Origin: Peronospora farinosa
Lineage: Eukaryota; Oomycota; Peronosporomycetes; Peronosporales; Peronosporaceae
Reading direction: 5' to 3'
Assembly (NCBI GenBank): GCA_947646735.1
Contig: CANTFK010000991.1
Location: 372,001-436,000 of the forward strand
Length of the DNA: 64,000 nucleotides
Shown: positions 31,982-42,560 of the stretch, piece after piece
Numbering within the stretch: the stretch's first letter is position 1
Layout: the number at the start of each line of letters is the position of its first letter
Notes under the pieces: model-generated
Database searches by the model: none
What the model saw: only the letters and a program-made list of their open reading frames with translations
What the model was told of the DNA's origin: nothing
Made by a program: the position numbers and the translations under genes

Positions 31982-33052
31982 ATGGACTGGAGTGACTTCC
32001 CTCACCTCTCCCAACATCATAGGGAGTTGGAAGAGCATATGGCGCAGGGACTTGGAGAACAAGCCCTGGTCAACCTCTTGCATTGTCCTCCTGAGCAACA
32101 TGTTGCTCAGTTGGAGCAATTTGAGGCGTTTGTGCTCGGACAACGTAGAAACGCGTCCGAGGTAAACAGCCAAGCCACCGCTAATTCCATCACTAAGACT
32201 CAGGATGAGCTTAGGCTTGAGCAGGCACGTAATGAGGCGCTCAACAGAGCTGTTGAGACGCTCTCTGCCCGGCCTACTCAACCGAGGCCCATTCGGATGG
32301 ACCCTCCGAAGTTCGATGAAGCTACCCCTCCCACGATTTTTCACTGGCTAAAAGCAGTTGAGCAATGTGGAGCGGCGAAGCTCATCGAAGACGACACCAG
32401 AATGGTGTCGTATGCCATGTCCAACTTGCGTGGCAAAGCGTCAGAGTGGGCGTACTCTGCGCTGATGGCTAATGCTGATGCATTTCCATCATGGGCGATC
32501 TTTAAGGCAAAGATTCGCGCCATGTATCAGCCGCCTAGCAACGAAGTGTTTCTTATGGCGCGCTTCTTTATAGCACGACAGGCGAAACGCTCTCAGCAAG
32601 AGTATGTGCAGGAGATGCGTTCGCTGTCGGCGTCCATTAATGGGGAACCGATACCAGAGCGTATCAAGGTGGCCACGTTCATGAATGGACTTAGGCACGG
32701 CCCATCGCGTCAGGCTCTTTTCAGAAAGGTGCCAGCGACGATGGAAGAGGCAATTAACATTGCCTTAGTTGAGGAGCAATCCTACAACAGCGCCTCGGCG
32801 ACAGCCTATTACAGGCCGTCGTCCGAGAAGTCTGATGCCACTCCTATGGAGTTAGGCAATGCAGATGTGATCTGCTACAAGTGCGGCAAGCGAGGCCATA
32901 TGATGGCTCGCTGCTATGCCAAAGTAGCTGCTGGTGCTAAGGCAGCCGGCAAAAAGTCTCCCAAGCCGAAGGGAGGTGCGAAAAACCAGCGTGCACGACG
33001 CACGGGTTCAGCACCTGCCCAAGATGGGTCGGGAAATGCGGGAGCGCAGTAG
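31982..33052 (+). CDS. gag: TE-F Gag, intact
   Basis: 356 codons from ATG, 70 bases after the LTR, to TAG. N-terminal helical part (MDWSDFPHLSQHHRELEEHM), capsid core with YAMSNLRGKASEWAY and MYQPPSNEVFLMARFF, and one zinc knuckle CYKCGKRGHMMARCY near residues 297-311, followed by a basic tail. Gag would form the virus-like particle and bind element RNA. It is the only uninterrupted retroelement gene in the window, so this copy could still supply Gag in trans. The homologous genes in TE-A and TE-C are broken. Confidence 0.92.
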   Translation: MDWSDFPHLSQHHRELEEHMAQGLGEQALVNLLHCPPEQHVAQLEQFEAFVLGQRRNASEVNSQATANSITKTQDELRLEQARNEALNRAVETLSARPTQPRPIRMDPPKFDEATPPTIFHWLKAVEQCGAAKLIEDDTRMVSYAMSNLRGKASEWAYSALMANADAFPSWAIFKAKIRAMYQPPSNEVFLMARFFIARQAKRSQQEYVQEMRSLSASINGEPIPERIKVATFMNGLRHGPSRQALFRKVPATMEEAINIALVEEQSYNSASATAYYRPSSEKSDATPMELGNADVICYKCGKRGHMMARCYAKVAAGAKAAGKKSPKPKGGAKNQRARRTGSAPAQDGSGNAGAQ

Positions 33053-33054
33053 GG

Positions 33055-34180
33055 TTGCGATGCCCTACTGTCGCGGACTCTGAAGCTACCCCTAAGTTCA
33101 GAGTGATCGAACAAATGGGTAGCATAGTCCCTGAGGTTCCGAAAGGTCGGACCTCAACCCTTTTGGTCTATAGCACTCGAGTACGAGGCTATGACCAAGT
33201 GGTGACCTTCTCGTGGATTCGGGTGCATTACAGAATTTTTTGAAACTTGCGGCTCTGAAAAGGAATACGGCAAGTTATAAGTCACTTTGCCAGGGTGTCA
33301 AGCGAGAAGAGGCGATCGTTCGTTTAGCGAACGGCGCGCCGAAATCATAGGAAGTTCAGGTTGAACTCGCCTTCTGTTTCAGTGACTTCTCTTGTAAAGA
33401 GAAGTTTACAGTGCTAGGTATGGAGAGTCCGTATGACCTCATCCTAGGCATGCCTTGGTTGGCTAAACACCAACCATGGATAGACTGGCGTACACGCACA
33501 GTCGCCAACTCTACGCAAGACACCAGAAAGGATGTGCTCTTGCGAGAGGCTTATGTGGCTGATGCTGTGTCCAACACAGTCGAGGGTGCGATGACGGTAT
33601 GTTAATCGACACCAGGAACTACCCAGCTCGAAAGGAGTGGTGTAGTTGGAAGTGCACTGGCAGAAAGCCAGGTGACACTTATTCCTACCCAGGTCGAAAA
33701 GACCGGTGTAGTTAATGGGACGATGACAAGTAGTCATGCGTCCAATAGTCCTGCGCAGAGCCGAGAGCCTGTGGCAGTTGATAGTGGGCCGAATGGAAGG
33801 CAAGCGCCACAAGAACTAGCATAGAGTCATGAGTATGGTGCGGTTGGAAGGAGTGCGTTGGATATAACAGCAACGACACCTTCTTCCAGGTCAAAGGTCG
33901 TGGTGACTCGAGCATCGAGCACCAGACGTATTAAGACGATGAAGGGCACGTGAACGAGTGACCCTTGGATCAGTCTCGGTCCAAGAGGACGGACCTACGA
34001 ACGAGTTGTTCGAGGCCGTCGAAGACAAAATGCCGGAGGCATCCTCAGTTGAGGTGCTCCAACTTGTCTTGGCATCTGCCGAGGAGATAGTAAATCTCTC
34101 GGAGATGACGTGGGATCTGTTCCTGTCCGAACTAAAGGAAGAAAATATCCACGAGATAGTCGCACCAGTTCCAGAATAGA
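33055..34180 (+). pseudogene. TE-F protease and pre-RT linker, broken
   Basis: A one-base loss near 33206 puts the D-S-G-A block (about 33217) out of frame, as in TE-C. ESPYDLILGMPWLAKHQPW follows at 33425-33480. The linker has stops at 33603 and near 33823-33960; its acidic C-terminal piece is open at 33958-34179. Confidence 0.8.
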
Positions 34181-34182
34181 AC

Positions 34183-35690
34183 GTGGTGGACTGTTGCTCG
34201 TCGTCCACAATGGACGAGAGCGTCTTGAATACCGACAAGAAGAAACGGTTCGCTGCTCAAGGCTGGGATGCCTTGAAGGACAGCCCGTTCTATGATGTTC
34301 TGTGGAAACACCGTGATGTGTTTCCAGCAGAAGTGCCGAGCCGCCTACCGGCCAGTAGGGGCATCAGGCACGAGATTTTCCTGGAGCCTGGCACCAAGTA
34401 TTGTGTGACCAGGCAATGGCCGTTGCCGAAGGAACAAGTAGATTACATCGATGAGTTCTTCGACAAGCGAGTCAAGGCGGGACATGTACGTGAGAGCAAG
34501 TCGCCTCACTGCAGCCCGACCTTCTATGTGCGAAAACAACAGGTGGATGGCGCGTGGTTCATGCTTATACTAAGCTGAACACGTCCACCATTCCGGCTCA
34601 AACGCCGATCCCGTGGAAATATGTTTTGTTGAATTCCATGGGAAAGTCAACTATCTTTTTGCGTTGGATCTGAAGGATGGCTACTACCAACTTTCCATGA
34701 AAGATACTGATGTAGCCAAAACAGCAGTAAGCACCTCAAGCGGTATGTTGTGGGAGTGGCTTGTGATGCCACAAGGGTTGAAAAATGCTCCGGCAACATT
34801 TAACAGAGTGGCGGCTCACGTGATGCGTCAGCACCATGTCTATGCGCCCCATTACTTTGACGATGTATTCGTGCATAGTAGGGCGGAGGACGGTCTGAGC
34901 GCGATGGAGTCGCACAAGCGTCATTTAGACGCTGTGTTGCAGACTTTGGGTGATGCTCAATTATACGTTAACTTTCAAAAGTGCGTAATAGGGGTCCCCG
35001 AGATACCTGTACTGGGCTGCATCGTAGGTGCACATGGTGTACGAGCAGACCCAGAAAAGGTAAAGGCTGTAAAGGAATGGCCAGTCCCACGACACGTGAA
35101 GGATTTGCGCCAATTCCTTGGGATCGCTAATTACTTGCATAAGTACAGCAAGAATTATGCGGAGCAGACTAAGCCATTATCTGACCTTTTGAAAAAGGAT
35201 ACAGAATGGACTTGGTCAAAGGAGCAAGTAGATTCGTTCACATCAGTGAAGCAATCTCTTGTAGAGGCACCGGTCTTGGCATTGCCAGACGCGGATAAGC
35301 CCTTTAGCGTCGTCTGCGATGCAAGCAATTTTTCTATCGACAGCGCGCTCATGCAGAAGGATGACAACGGCGTTGACCGTGTCATATCTTATCAGTCTCG
35401 GCTTTTAAAAGCTGCCGAGCTGAATTACCCTGTGCATGACAAGGAGCTACTTTCAATTAAGTATGCCCTTGTGAAGTTTCGAGTGCATCTCTTGTGCACC
35501 GAACCTTTTGTGGTTTATACGGATCGCGCATCACTGTGGACCCTATAACTTTACCGCACCTCTCGTCTAGAATGGCAAGATGGCTAACATTCTTCTCTAA
35601 ATTAATTTTCAAAGTTGAATATAAGCCGGGTAAGTCGAATGTCTTGGCTGACGCGTTATCGCGCAGACCAGAATTCAAGGCAAGACACCA
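34183..35690 (+). pseudogene. pol: TE-F reverse transcriptase and RNase H, broken
   Basis: Frames 34183-34578 and 34613-35548 cover EIFLEPGTKYCV, DLKDGYYQL, VMPQGLKNAPATF, YFDDVFVHSR and RNase H (VVCDASNFSIDSALM; FVVYTDRAS, where the usual YTDH His is Arg). The break near 34540-34660 is the one shared with TE-A and TE-C. After 35548 the RNase H end (SRMARWLTFF, VLADALSRR) is in another frame. Confidence 0.87.
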
Positions 35691-35699
35691 GGATAGTGT

Positions 35700-36700
35700 G
35701 TCTCGTGCGAAAGCACAAGTTGAGTCGTCAACATTGGCAGCCATGAAGGCCTACCATGTGACGAGCTCAATGGCCTCCGATATCAAGGAGTGTTACAGTC
35801 AGGACGAACATTGTCGCCTGCTGTTGGATCATTTTGGTGGACGAAAGGTTACCCTTCCGTCGCACCTCAAAGCGAAACTAAATCGCTTTAGTTACAGTGA
35901 TGGCCTGTTATGGCATCAACTGTCACCCTGTGATCCCTTGAGAATCTATGTCCCTCATGACACAGATCTCAAGCTGATGATACTTCACGAGTGCCATGAT
36001 GAGACATCTAGTGGGCATCTGGGCCGTGGAAAGACATTCTTACGAGTGTCAGAGGAATTTTGGTGGCCCCATCTATATCGGTGGGTGGCCAACTATATTC
36101 GCTCTCGAAGAGTGTCAGCGCATAAAGCCTGCAACTTCGAACAGTGCTCGACTGAAGTCACTGCCGATTCCAACTGAGTGTTGGACGTCGGTCAGTTCGG
36201 ACTTCATGTTTGGCTTACCGCCTGACCATAAAGGCAGGACGGGGCTCGTCGTATTTGTAGACAGACTGAGCAAGATGGTGCATTTGGCACCATGTAGCAC
36301 CAAGATCTCGGGAAAAGAGGCTGCCCTCTTGTTTCTGGATCACGTGTATCGACTACACGGGATGCCCGAGTCCATAGTATCGGACCGGGATCCGCGTTTT
36401 ACGTCGGGTTTTTGGCGACATGTGTTTGAGCTGCTGGGTAGCAAGCTCCGCATGTCAACCGCTGATCATCCCCAGACCGATGGCCAAACAGAACGGGCCA
36501 ATCGAGTCGTGGCGGATGTATTGCGTATAGTAGCGACTCCCTAAGAATGGAGCAAGCAATTTCCATTCGTGGAGTTCGCTAGTAATAATAGTATTCACGC
36601 CAGTAAGGGTGAAACACCGTTTTACATTAACGGACTGCGTCATCCTCGAACGCCAGTCTCGTTTGTACGCAGCCCGAGTCTTAGTGGGGGAGGGCCCCTC
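35700..36700 (+). pseudogene. TE-F integrase, frameshifted
   Basis: HHCC region to 36100, where a deletion in the CxxC block (SCEEC in relatives) shifts the frame. The core continues at 35996-36544 with SSDFMFGLP, SDRDPRFTSGFW and TDGQTERANR, so D, D and E are all present. TAA at 36542 ends the frame. Confidence 0.86.
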
Positions 36701-37060
36701 ACTTCGCCCGGTCCGAATGCCAAAGGTGGCCAAGGTTGCCCTAGTGACACTGCTAGTTTAGCAGTGGTCACGACACCTATAGGTGTCACAGAGGAGGCAC
36801 GGCAAGAAATGCCAGTGCTCCTTGATGACGACACTATAGTGTTATCAACAGCGTCGACCCATGAACGACCTCTTGGAGGCGTCATTGGCGAGCTGGATGC
36901 TAAAAGCGTGAACAGAAGCTCAGCGCTTCGTGGATGAGCGATTAGCCATCACACGTATGTCCGTGACGCGATGGCAAGCGCACAGGACAAGCAAAAATAA
37001 TATGTAGACCAGCATGGTCGCAAAAACAATGACAACTTAAGTGTGGTGAAGTGCTAATTT

Positions 37061-38244
37061 TGTGATGTGGAGGTCCCAGACTCTAGTTGGATTCGGAGTA
37101 TAGGCCGTGGGTCAGGGACAGGGTACCAGAGAGACAGGGGCCTCGAAGGGGAGCGACCGTTGGTGGAGGACAATCCGCAGGATCCGCCGAAGAAAAATCA
37201 GTATCAGGGAACCGGTTAACCGGTACCGAAGGGAGTTGATCATGGTCCCTCATTGATCGACCTGGCCCCTCATCGGTAGACCTGGGTCCCTCGTCGGTCG
37301 ACCCGGTCCCTCATCGGTCGACCCGGTCCCTCGTTGGTAGACCTGGGTCCCTCATTGGTCGACCCGGTCCCTCGCGGGTAGACCTGGGTCCCTCGTTGGT
37401 CGACCTCGGCCCCTCGGGGTTCAGCCACTCCTGACCAGTTAATACAAGGATCAGACTAGTCGACGCAAGGAATCAGAGCTTCAGGCAAGGATAGAGTAAA
37501 GGAGTTAAAAGGATAGGACTATATTAAATACTACTCAATTTGCGATCTACTTGGCAAGTATTCGTCGCGCTGTAAAGGAACTCTATTCTGGCCACACGCC
37601 TGTTCCGGGGAAGGGATACATTTGCCCCCCCCCCCGTTGAAGACAGGCGTGTGGTCAGACTCAATTTTCGATCTACGTGGCACGACTCCGTCACCCAAGA
37701 AGGACTTGTTCTAAGTTACTCACTGTTCCGGGAAGGGATATATTTTGGCCCCCCGTCGAAGAAAGTTGTGTTGCGAAGTTCAAGGGCGAATAGAGCTCCA
37801 GGATATATTTGGCCTGTGAGCTCGTTCGAGTAGCAACACCCCCAAGACCCGCTATCGGAAGCGGTCTCCCTCACCTCAAGGTCCGGGAGCAACGTAAAGG
37901 TCAGGTGGTTAATACCCCTGAAACAGAAGGAAATGGCCAGGGACGACAAGCGCCCCTGAAGAATTTGGCTCTAAGTCCACTCTCGACAAGGTCGATCGAG
38001 TGGCCACCTACCGGCCCACCGAGTGAAGCATATCCACTCGAGGCCCCCCAGGTCTACCTCCCTCAAGGCAGACATCTACATCGTCACCAAGTCCTCCGAA
38101 GAGTGCAACCCGCCAGCCGACGGGTACACAAGGTGAGAGAAGGTTCATACGCGGCATCGGGGTACCCCCTCCGACAGTCGGCAGTCCGGCACAGTGAGTG
38201 GTTTGGGGTCTCATCATACAATTTTGAGAACCCACTCCACCACA
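37061..38244. mobile_element. 1.18-kb insertion of unknown type inside TE-F
   Basis: Absent from TE-A. Begins TGTGATGTGGAGG and ends CCACTCCACCACA, so its ends are TG...CA and imperfect inverted repeats, like an LTR or a small non-autonomous element. No clean target duplication: about 24 bases of flanking GPY/F sequence appear on both sides. It contains a minisatellite, a TATATTAAATA stretch near 37530, a C11 run near 37626, and no domain I recognise. Confidence 0.6.
37244..37420 (+). repeat. Minisatellite of about eight 20-21-bp units
   Basis: Units of the form GGTCCCTCRTYGGTCGACC in succession, with G/A and T/C changes between units. Confidence 0.8.
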
Positions 38245-38487
38245 TTAGTGTGGGGGACAAAGTGCTATTAAGTACTGCTACCCTACCTAAACATGCAATT
38301 TCTGCACTACCTGGTGGTACTACTAAGCTATTGCCCCGATTCATTGTGCCCTTTACAGTGGTTGAAGAAGTTGGAGACCTAAATTATAGGCTCACTCTCC
38401 CACCGTATATGAAGACGCACCCCGTATTTTACGTGGGTCGTCTGAAACGGTATGTTGATTAAGAAGAGATCACATATCCACATCGGT

Positions 38488-39929
38488 CTAACTAGACCGA
38501 TGGTGACGTCTGTGAGTCGAGCGTCGCGGCCGATCAGGCGACGAGGAAGACGATAAGCTTCCCGTATACGAACGAGGCGATAGAGTACTCGGCGATCGAG
38601 GAGGACTTCGCGCTTGACGCGAGTCTCTCATCACCAGTCGCTCTAGGATGTACAAACGGGTCTTCAGGCGGTCATACCCCTGACGGTCTCTCGTCCTCAC
38701 ATCGCGCAGATCCGAAGTCAGTCGCGAGACTTGGCTATCGAGATCTGCCACCTGCCTCTTCAGCGCAGCGGACTCAGCCTGCGACTGAACAGCAGCAGGG
38801 TAGGCAGCCGCGAGTAGGTGGGCGTAATCGCCACTCCTATCGGGCGCCACCTGTGTTGGTGAACACGGAAGGAAATACGCGCTTCCTTGTTGGAAGGCTG
38901 TAGGCCCATCGGTTTGTGAAGAGAAAGCTCCAAATCCTTTTCCAGTAAAAGGGTTACACAACGAGCTTTGATTCATGGGAGCCTGTTGACGCTTTGCGCG
39001 TCGACGTGCCTGGGATGGTGGCTGCTTATGTGAAGCAGCACCAGCTGTCTTCTTTCTGCTAGGTCCGGACGGACTAGCAGAAGAAGCGTAGCGAGAATCA
39101 ATTGGGGGTGGCTTACCCCCCAAGATTTTATGCGCACGCTTCATGGCGAAGCTGATTCGCTGTGACCGTTGTTTCGTTGTATCTACATGCAAGGTAACAC
39201 GGCGCCGGAGATCAGCTTCATATTCGTCGGCTGTTTCGTTAGAACGCAGCACGACTGGAATTGGGAAAGCACGACCAAGTCCTTTGCCCTGCTTTTTCAC
39301 AAAGAAAAGACGCTATAATATTTATGAGCGCCAATAGTGGCACGCTGCAAAAGCGCTGCGCTAGACCCATCCGAGTTCATCCACTCAGATGGAGGTGGCA
39401 TTGGTGGCAAGCCACCACTCACGTAGCCGCCCTCGCGACGGCGGGCTAGTGAGGCCGAAGGTGTACTTGGTGGAGCTTTAAGCTCACACTCACCTGAGTC
39501 TGACTCTCCATTATGGATTGTCAAGACATCAGCATGAGGAGTCACATCAGATTGAGTCGCGACTTCTTCTTTCAACTTAGCGTGCTCATTCTTAGTCTCT
39601 GCGCTCGTAGGCGCAGGCGACGAGGCTTTACCTTTACTTGCAGAAAGCATAGAAGCTTTCTCAAGGACGGATGCCTCAAATGATGGGGACATATGTCCCA
39701 TCAACGCGCTTTGCTCATCTCCACTTTGGGGTGATGACAATGACGTCCTCTCATTGTAGTCTAAAATGAGAGATGGATCTTCGTCCACATTATAGTGAGA
39801 TGGAAGATCCACCCCAGTGCCTGACGCACTTTGCGACGGCTGCGATAAATCGCGGCGCGTGCGCTTAGTGCTGGACTGCATGGGTGCCTTTGCAGGCGAC
39901 CCATCAGCCTTACCTCGTTTCGGTGGCAT
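38488..39929 (-). pseudogene. TE-F antisense gene in the 3' end, one frameshift
   Basis: Best preserved copy of the family 1 antisense gene. ATG at 39929 (MPPKRGKADGSPAK) opens 210 codons ending at 39297; a one-base indel near 39300 separates these from a 270-codon frame (39300-38488) beginning KKQGKGLGRAFPIPVV. The protein would be about 480 residues: basic start, Ser/Glu-rich disordered half, FPIP block with ETADEYEADLRRRV, basic middle with KRAHKILGG, then heptads (LKRQVADLDSQVSRL; YDRLKTRLYILERLV) and a Ser/Arg/Pro-rich tail. It overlaps the chromodomain on the other strand. Proline, serine and arginine content is unlike pol. No known family recognised. Confidence 0.6.
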
Positions 39930-40020
39930 GAGAATTGAGTAGACTAAAGCTGCGCATTAATAACGGCTCGCAAGTCTCTCTGTCTCCTGGCGATGTTTTA
40001 CAAAATGTAAAAATCGTTCT

Positions 40021-40034
40021 AAAACGGGGGATGG
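40021..40034 (+). other. TE-F polypurine tract
   Basis: AAAACGGGGGATGG immediately before the 3' LTR, identical to the TE-A tract. Confidence 0.75.
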
Positions 40035-40634
40035 TAGAAAAAGGGCATCTAGTTACACGTAAACATTAAGTAATATACTAATGTTTGGTCTAAACGTATC
40101 CATGATTACTTTTGACCTGTCACTTGGGTGCGAAACACAAACGTGATCCACCCTCGTGAATGTGATATCCATTTATGGGTTCGCATGGGAAGGGATGACG
40201 CTAGTTGAAGCTAGGCATCGCAACGTCTCCGAAGGACGTCAGTCGCAATCTTAAATCTAGATTTAAGTTCATGCGACAGGATACGCTTCTAAAGAGTCGC
40301 GTATCCGATCTATATACATATATAGCCAATCAGTAGTTAAGTTTATATTTAATTATAATTCATTAAATATAGCTCAGTCTTGAATTTGCTAAACACCGAA
40401 GCACCACGCACGAGAAGCTGAAAAAGCTTCTGCGTGACGTCGGTGACTTCTTGTTTAGAAGTTCATTGCACTCTCGCTTAAGCGAGAGGCAACTGGTGGT
40501 ACGACTGCTTAAGCAGTCGACCAACCTCCCAACCACCCTCGCACGCGAAGGTAAGACGGTCTAACCGCTTCCTCGCTTGTGCCGAAGGTGTGTGCTAGTA
40601 GCACGAGGCAACTTCGTAGAAGTGCCCGTCTACA
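40035..40634 (+). repeat. TE-F 3' LTR
   Basis: 600 bases ending GTCTACA; the start is degenerate (TAGAAAAAGGGC in place of TGTAACAGGGC). Confidence 0.93.
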
Positions 40635-40639
40635 AAGTC
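40635..40639 (+). other. Target-site duplication of TE-F, right copy
   Basis: AAGTC, same as 31229-31233. Confidence 0.85.
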
Positions 40640-41004
40640 AGAATGATTTGCAATGTTAAACTCAAAATGAGAGCTGAATTATGCATAAAGAGTTTATAAA
40701 TAGTCCTACCCCCCCCCCCCCAAGTACACTACACTAGATTAATTACTATAATAGTAATTATATAATGCAGACTTTGCTATTGGACGACGTATCGTCTAAA
40801 CATCTGTGTATTATGGACTTAGTACAGCGTTATCGATTATCGAATCCTAATCGATAAGATACGGTATCACCGAATACCGTATCTTAATGCTCATGCTTAA
40901 TACCTCTTTAAAGAGAAGTATCATAATGCATTATATGCAATAAAAGGAAACTTCAACCGTAAACTTTCGGAATGATGTTCCAACCGTCGTGTAACCCCGT
41001 TACA
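40640..41004 (-). repeat. TE-E 3' LTR, right part
   Basis: Continues the family 2 LTR after TE-F and ends CCCCGTTACA, the reverse of the LTR start. Preceded by the second AAGTC. Includes a C13-14 run near 40709-40721 and the hairpin TAAGATACGGTAT type near 40856-40886. Confidence 0.85.
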
Positions 41005-41113
41005 CTCCCCCCACCAGACTGACGTTCTCATAGAATGTCATTCGACATCTTTTCTCTTTGAGGTAGTGCTTTAGCAAACGTTTTAACCTTACGGTTTGTA
41101 CACGGCACATAAC

Positions 41114-42470
41114 ATGACGCCTCCTGGCAATGAGTCACAGACTCTTCGGGACCTCATTGAAGACAACCTTGACGAAGCGGTTGATTACAAAAGTGAAACC
41201 GTCTTTGTGGGACCCGATGGGTCCCCTTTAGCCACCCTTACGGGTGAAGATGAAAGTAGTCATGCACCGAATCCGTTCCCTAAACGTGGTGCTGCAGATG
41301 CGCTAACAGCGTTACGTGACCCGCCTGACGTATCGTCAACGGCGACGGTTACTAACCCACTTGACGAACAACAGCAGCAGACCATTGATCAAGAGGAAGG
41401 CGCCAAGCGTTGGACGAAGAATATGGCTAGGCTCAGGACTACCGACAGTATAGGTTGAAACCACCTACAGTGGAAGAACGCCTAAAGGAGGCATCTGGTC
41501 ATTCTCTCTCTGGCTGGGCCTTTCGGCCTGAGACCATTTTGCCCGACGCGAACGGCTCTTCGACAGCGCTATCTGGAACCCCATATTACTATGCAAATTT
41601 AATACTTGGCACGCCTCAACAGGCAAGTGCGTGGTGTGCAGTTCCTCCCATAATGGGGGTTCCCATCCTTCTGTTCGCGGGGGAAACCGAAAAAGAAGAA
41701 GACACGGCTTTTAGCCGCTGGGCGCATTATGCGCGACGTTTAAGCAGCATGTGGGCTCTACGGGCAAGTGCCGATGTGTCAGATGTTTGTCTCTAACGGA
41801 AAATGCGTTACGATCACGCTAAGCTGAAGGCCCGGGAAAAGTTGAAGTCTCAACGAACGCAATATGCGTCTGCTATCCAGCACTCCAGCGTTTCGGCTAC
41901 ACCTGTAGCCGCGAGTCCACGACAGGCCGAGGCCGATAACTTGCCTACCACCACCACTACTGGTGAGAAGCGTCACCGCCAACAGGCTGACCCTGCGCAA
42001 GAAGCTTAATAACGTCCACGGCGTATGGACAATCCTGCCGAAGGGGAACCTCAAACTCCCATGAGTTCCACGACTCGGGATAACACCGCCACTTCACCCG
42101 ATACTGGTTTTGACCATGGCGACAACGCTTCTGCAGTAGAAGTTCCACATGGAACTGAAGGTTCCCCTGCCCATCAAGCAATGCCGGAGGGTCCGGTGTA
42201 CCGGCACAAGTTATCGTGTCAAGCTACTTCAAGAGGTGAAGTATCTCCGTGAGACTGTGTAGACGATGAATATTCGCCTCGGGTCGCTGGAGCAGAGTCG
42301 AACCCGATTGCAGTCTCAGCTTGACCTTTTGGTGGAGATGCTTCGTCCCGCGACAATGCCGATAAACTCGGCGCGAGCGCCTTTATGTTTACTTGGGACG
42401 GATCCCGATATGGTTTCAGCATGCCGACGTATAATACAGGATGTGTACGCAATATGCGCGGCAAATTAAG
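41114..42470 (+). pseudogene. TE-E antisense gene in the 3' end, broken
   Basis: Opposite to the TE-E pol strand. ATG at 41114 (MTPPGNESQTLRDLIEDNL) opens an acidic Thr/Asp-rich half to 41458; after a frameshift the next frame (about 41455-42252, with stops at 41794 and 42007) carries VPPIMGVPILLFAGETEKEED and WAHYARRL, then KLKAREKLKSQ. In a third phase near 42215-42360 a heptad helix (KLLQEVKYLRETV, one TAG, RLGSLEQSRTRLQSQLDLLV) ends the protein. Order and placement opposite the GPY/F-chromodomain linker match families 1 and 3. Function unknown. Confidence 0.5.
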
Positions 42471-42560
42471 CGTATACGCTAAGCCTTTCTTGGTCACGAC
42501 CGTAAAGGGTCCGATAAAGCGCGGACGCAACTTCGTCTTTAAGACAACAGACACTACATT
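41957..42560 (-). pseudogene. TE-E GPY/F module and chromodomain
   Basis: Minus strand: RFIGPFTVVTKKGLAY and HPVLYVGMLKPY (42520-42410), a linker, then LQFHVELLLQKRC, YRVKWRCYPESWNSWE (42160-42070) as chromodomain. One frame change between linker and chromodomain near 42200. Confidence 0.82.

Larger units (their letters stand above)
36900..39030 (+). pseudogene. TE-F GPY/F module and chromodomain, split by an insertion
   Basis: Homology to TE-A stops near 37050 and resumes at 38245 with the GPY/F module (RFIVPFTVV; HPVFYVGRLKRYVD to 38459, where TAA ends it). A degraded chromodomain follows at about 38870-38990 with a TAG after VGRL and a TAA inside the WKGY block. Confidence 0.78.
31234..40634 (+). 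mobile_element. TE-F, family 1 Ty3/Gypsy, both LTRs, nested in the TE-E LTR
   Basis: Flanked by AAGTC on both sides, so ends are certain. Order is LTR, PBS, intact gag, broken protease, RT-RNase H, integrase, GPY/F (split by a 1.2-kb insertion), chromodomain, antisense gene, purine tract, LTR. It is the youngest insertion in this cluster because it interrupts TE-E. Confidence 0.96.

Noticed and set aside
37809..38462. 217-codon plus-strand frame joining the 1.18-kb insertion to the GPY/F module
   Set aside because: First part has no recognisable domain and the frame depends on the insertion junction; not a conserved fusion.
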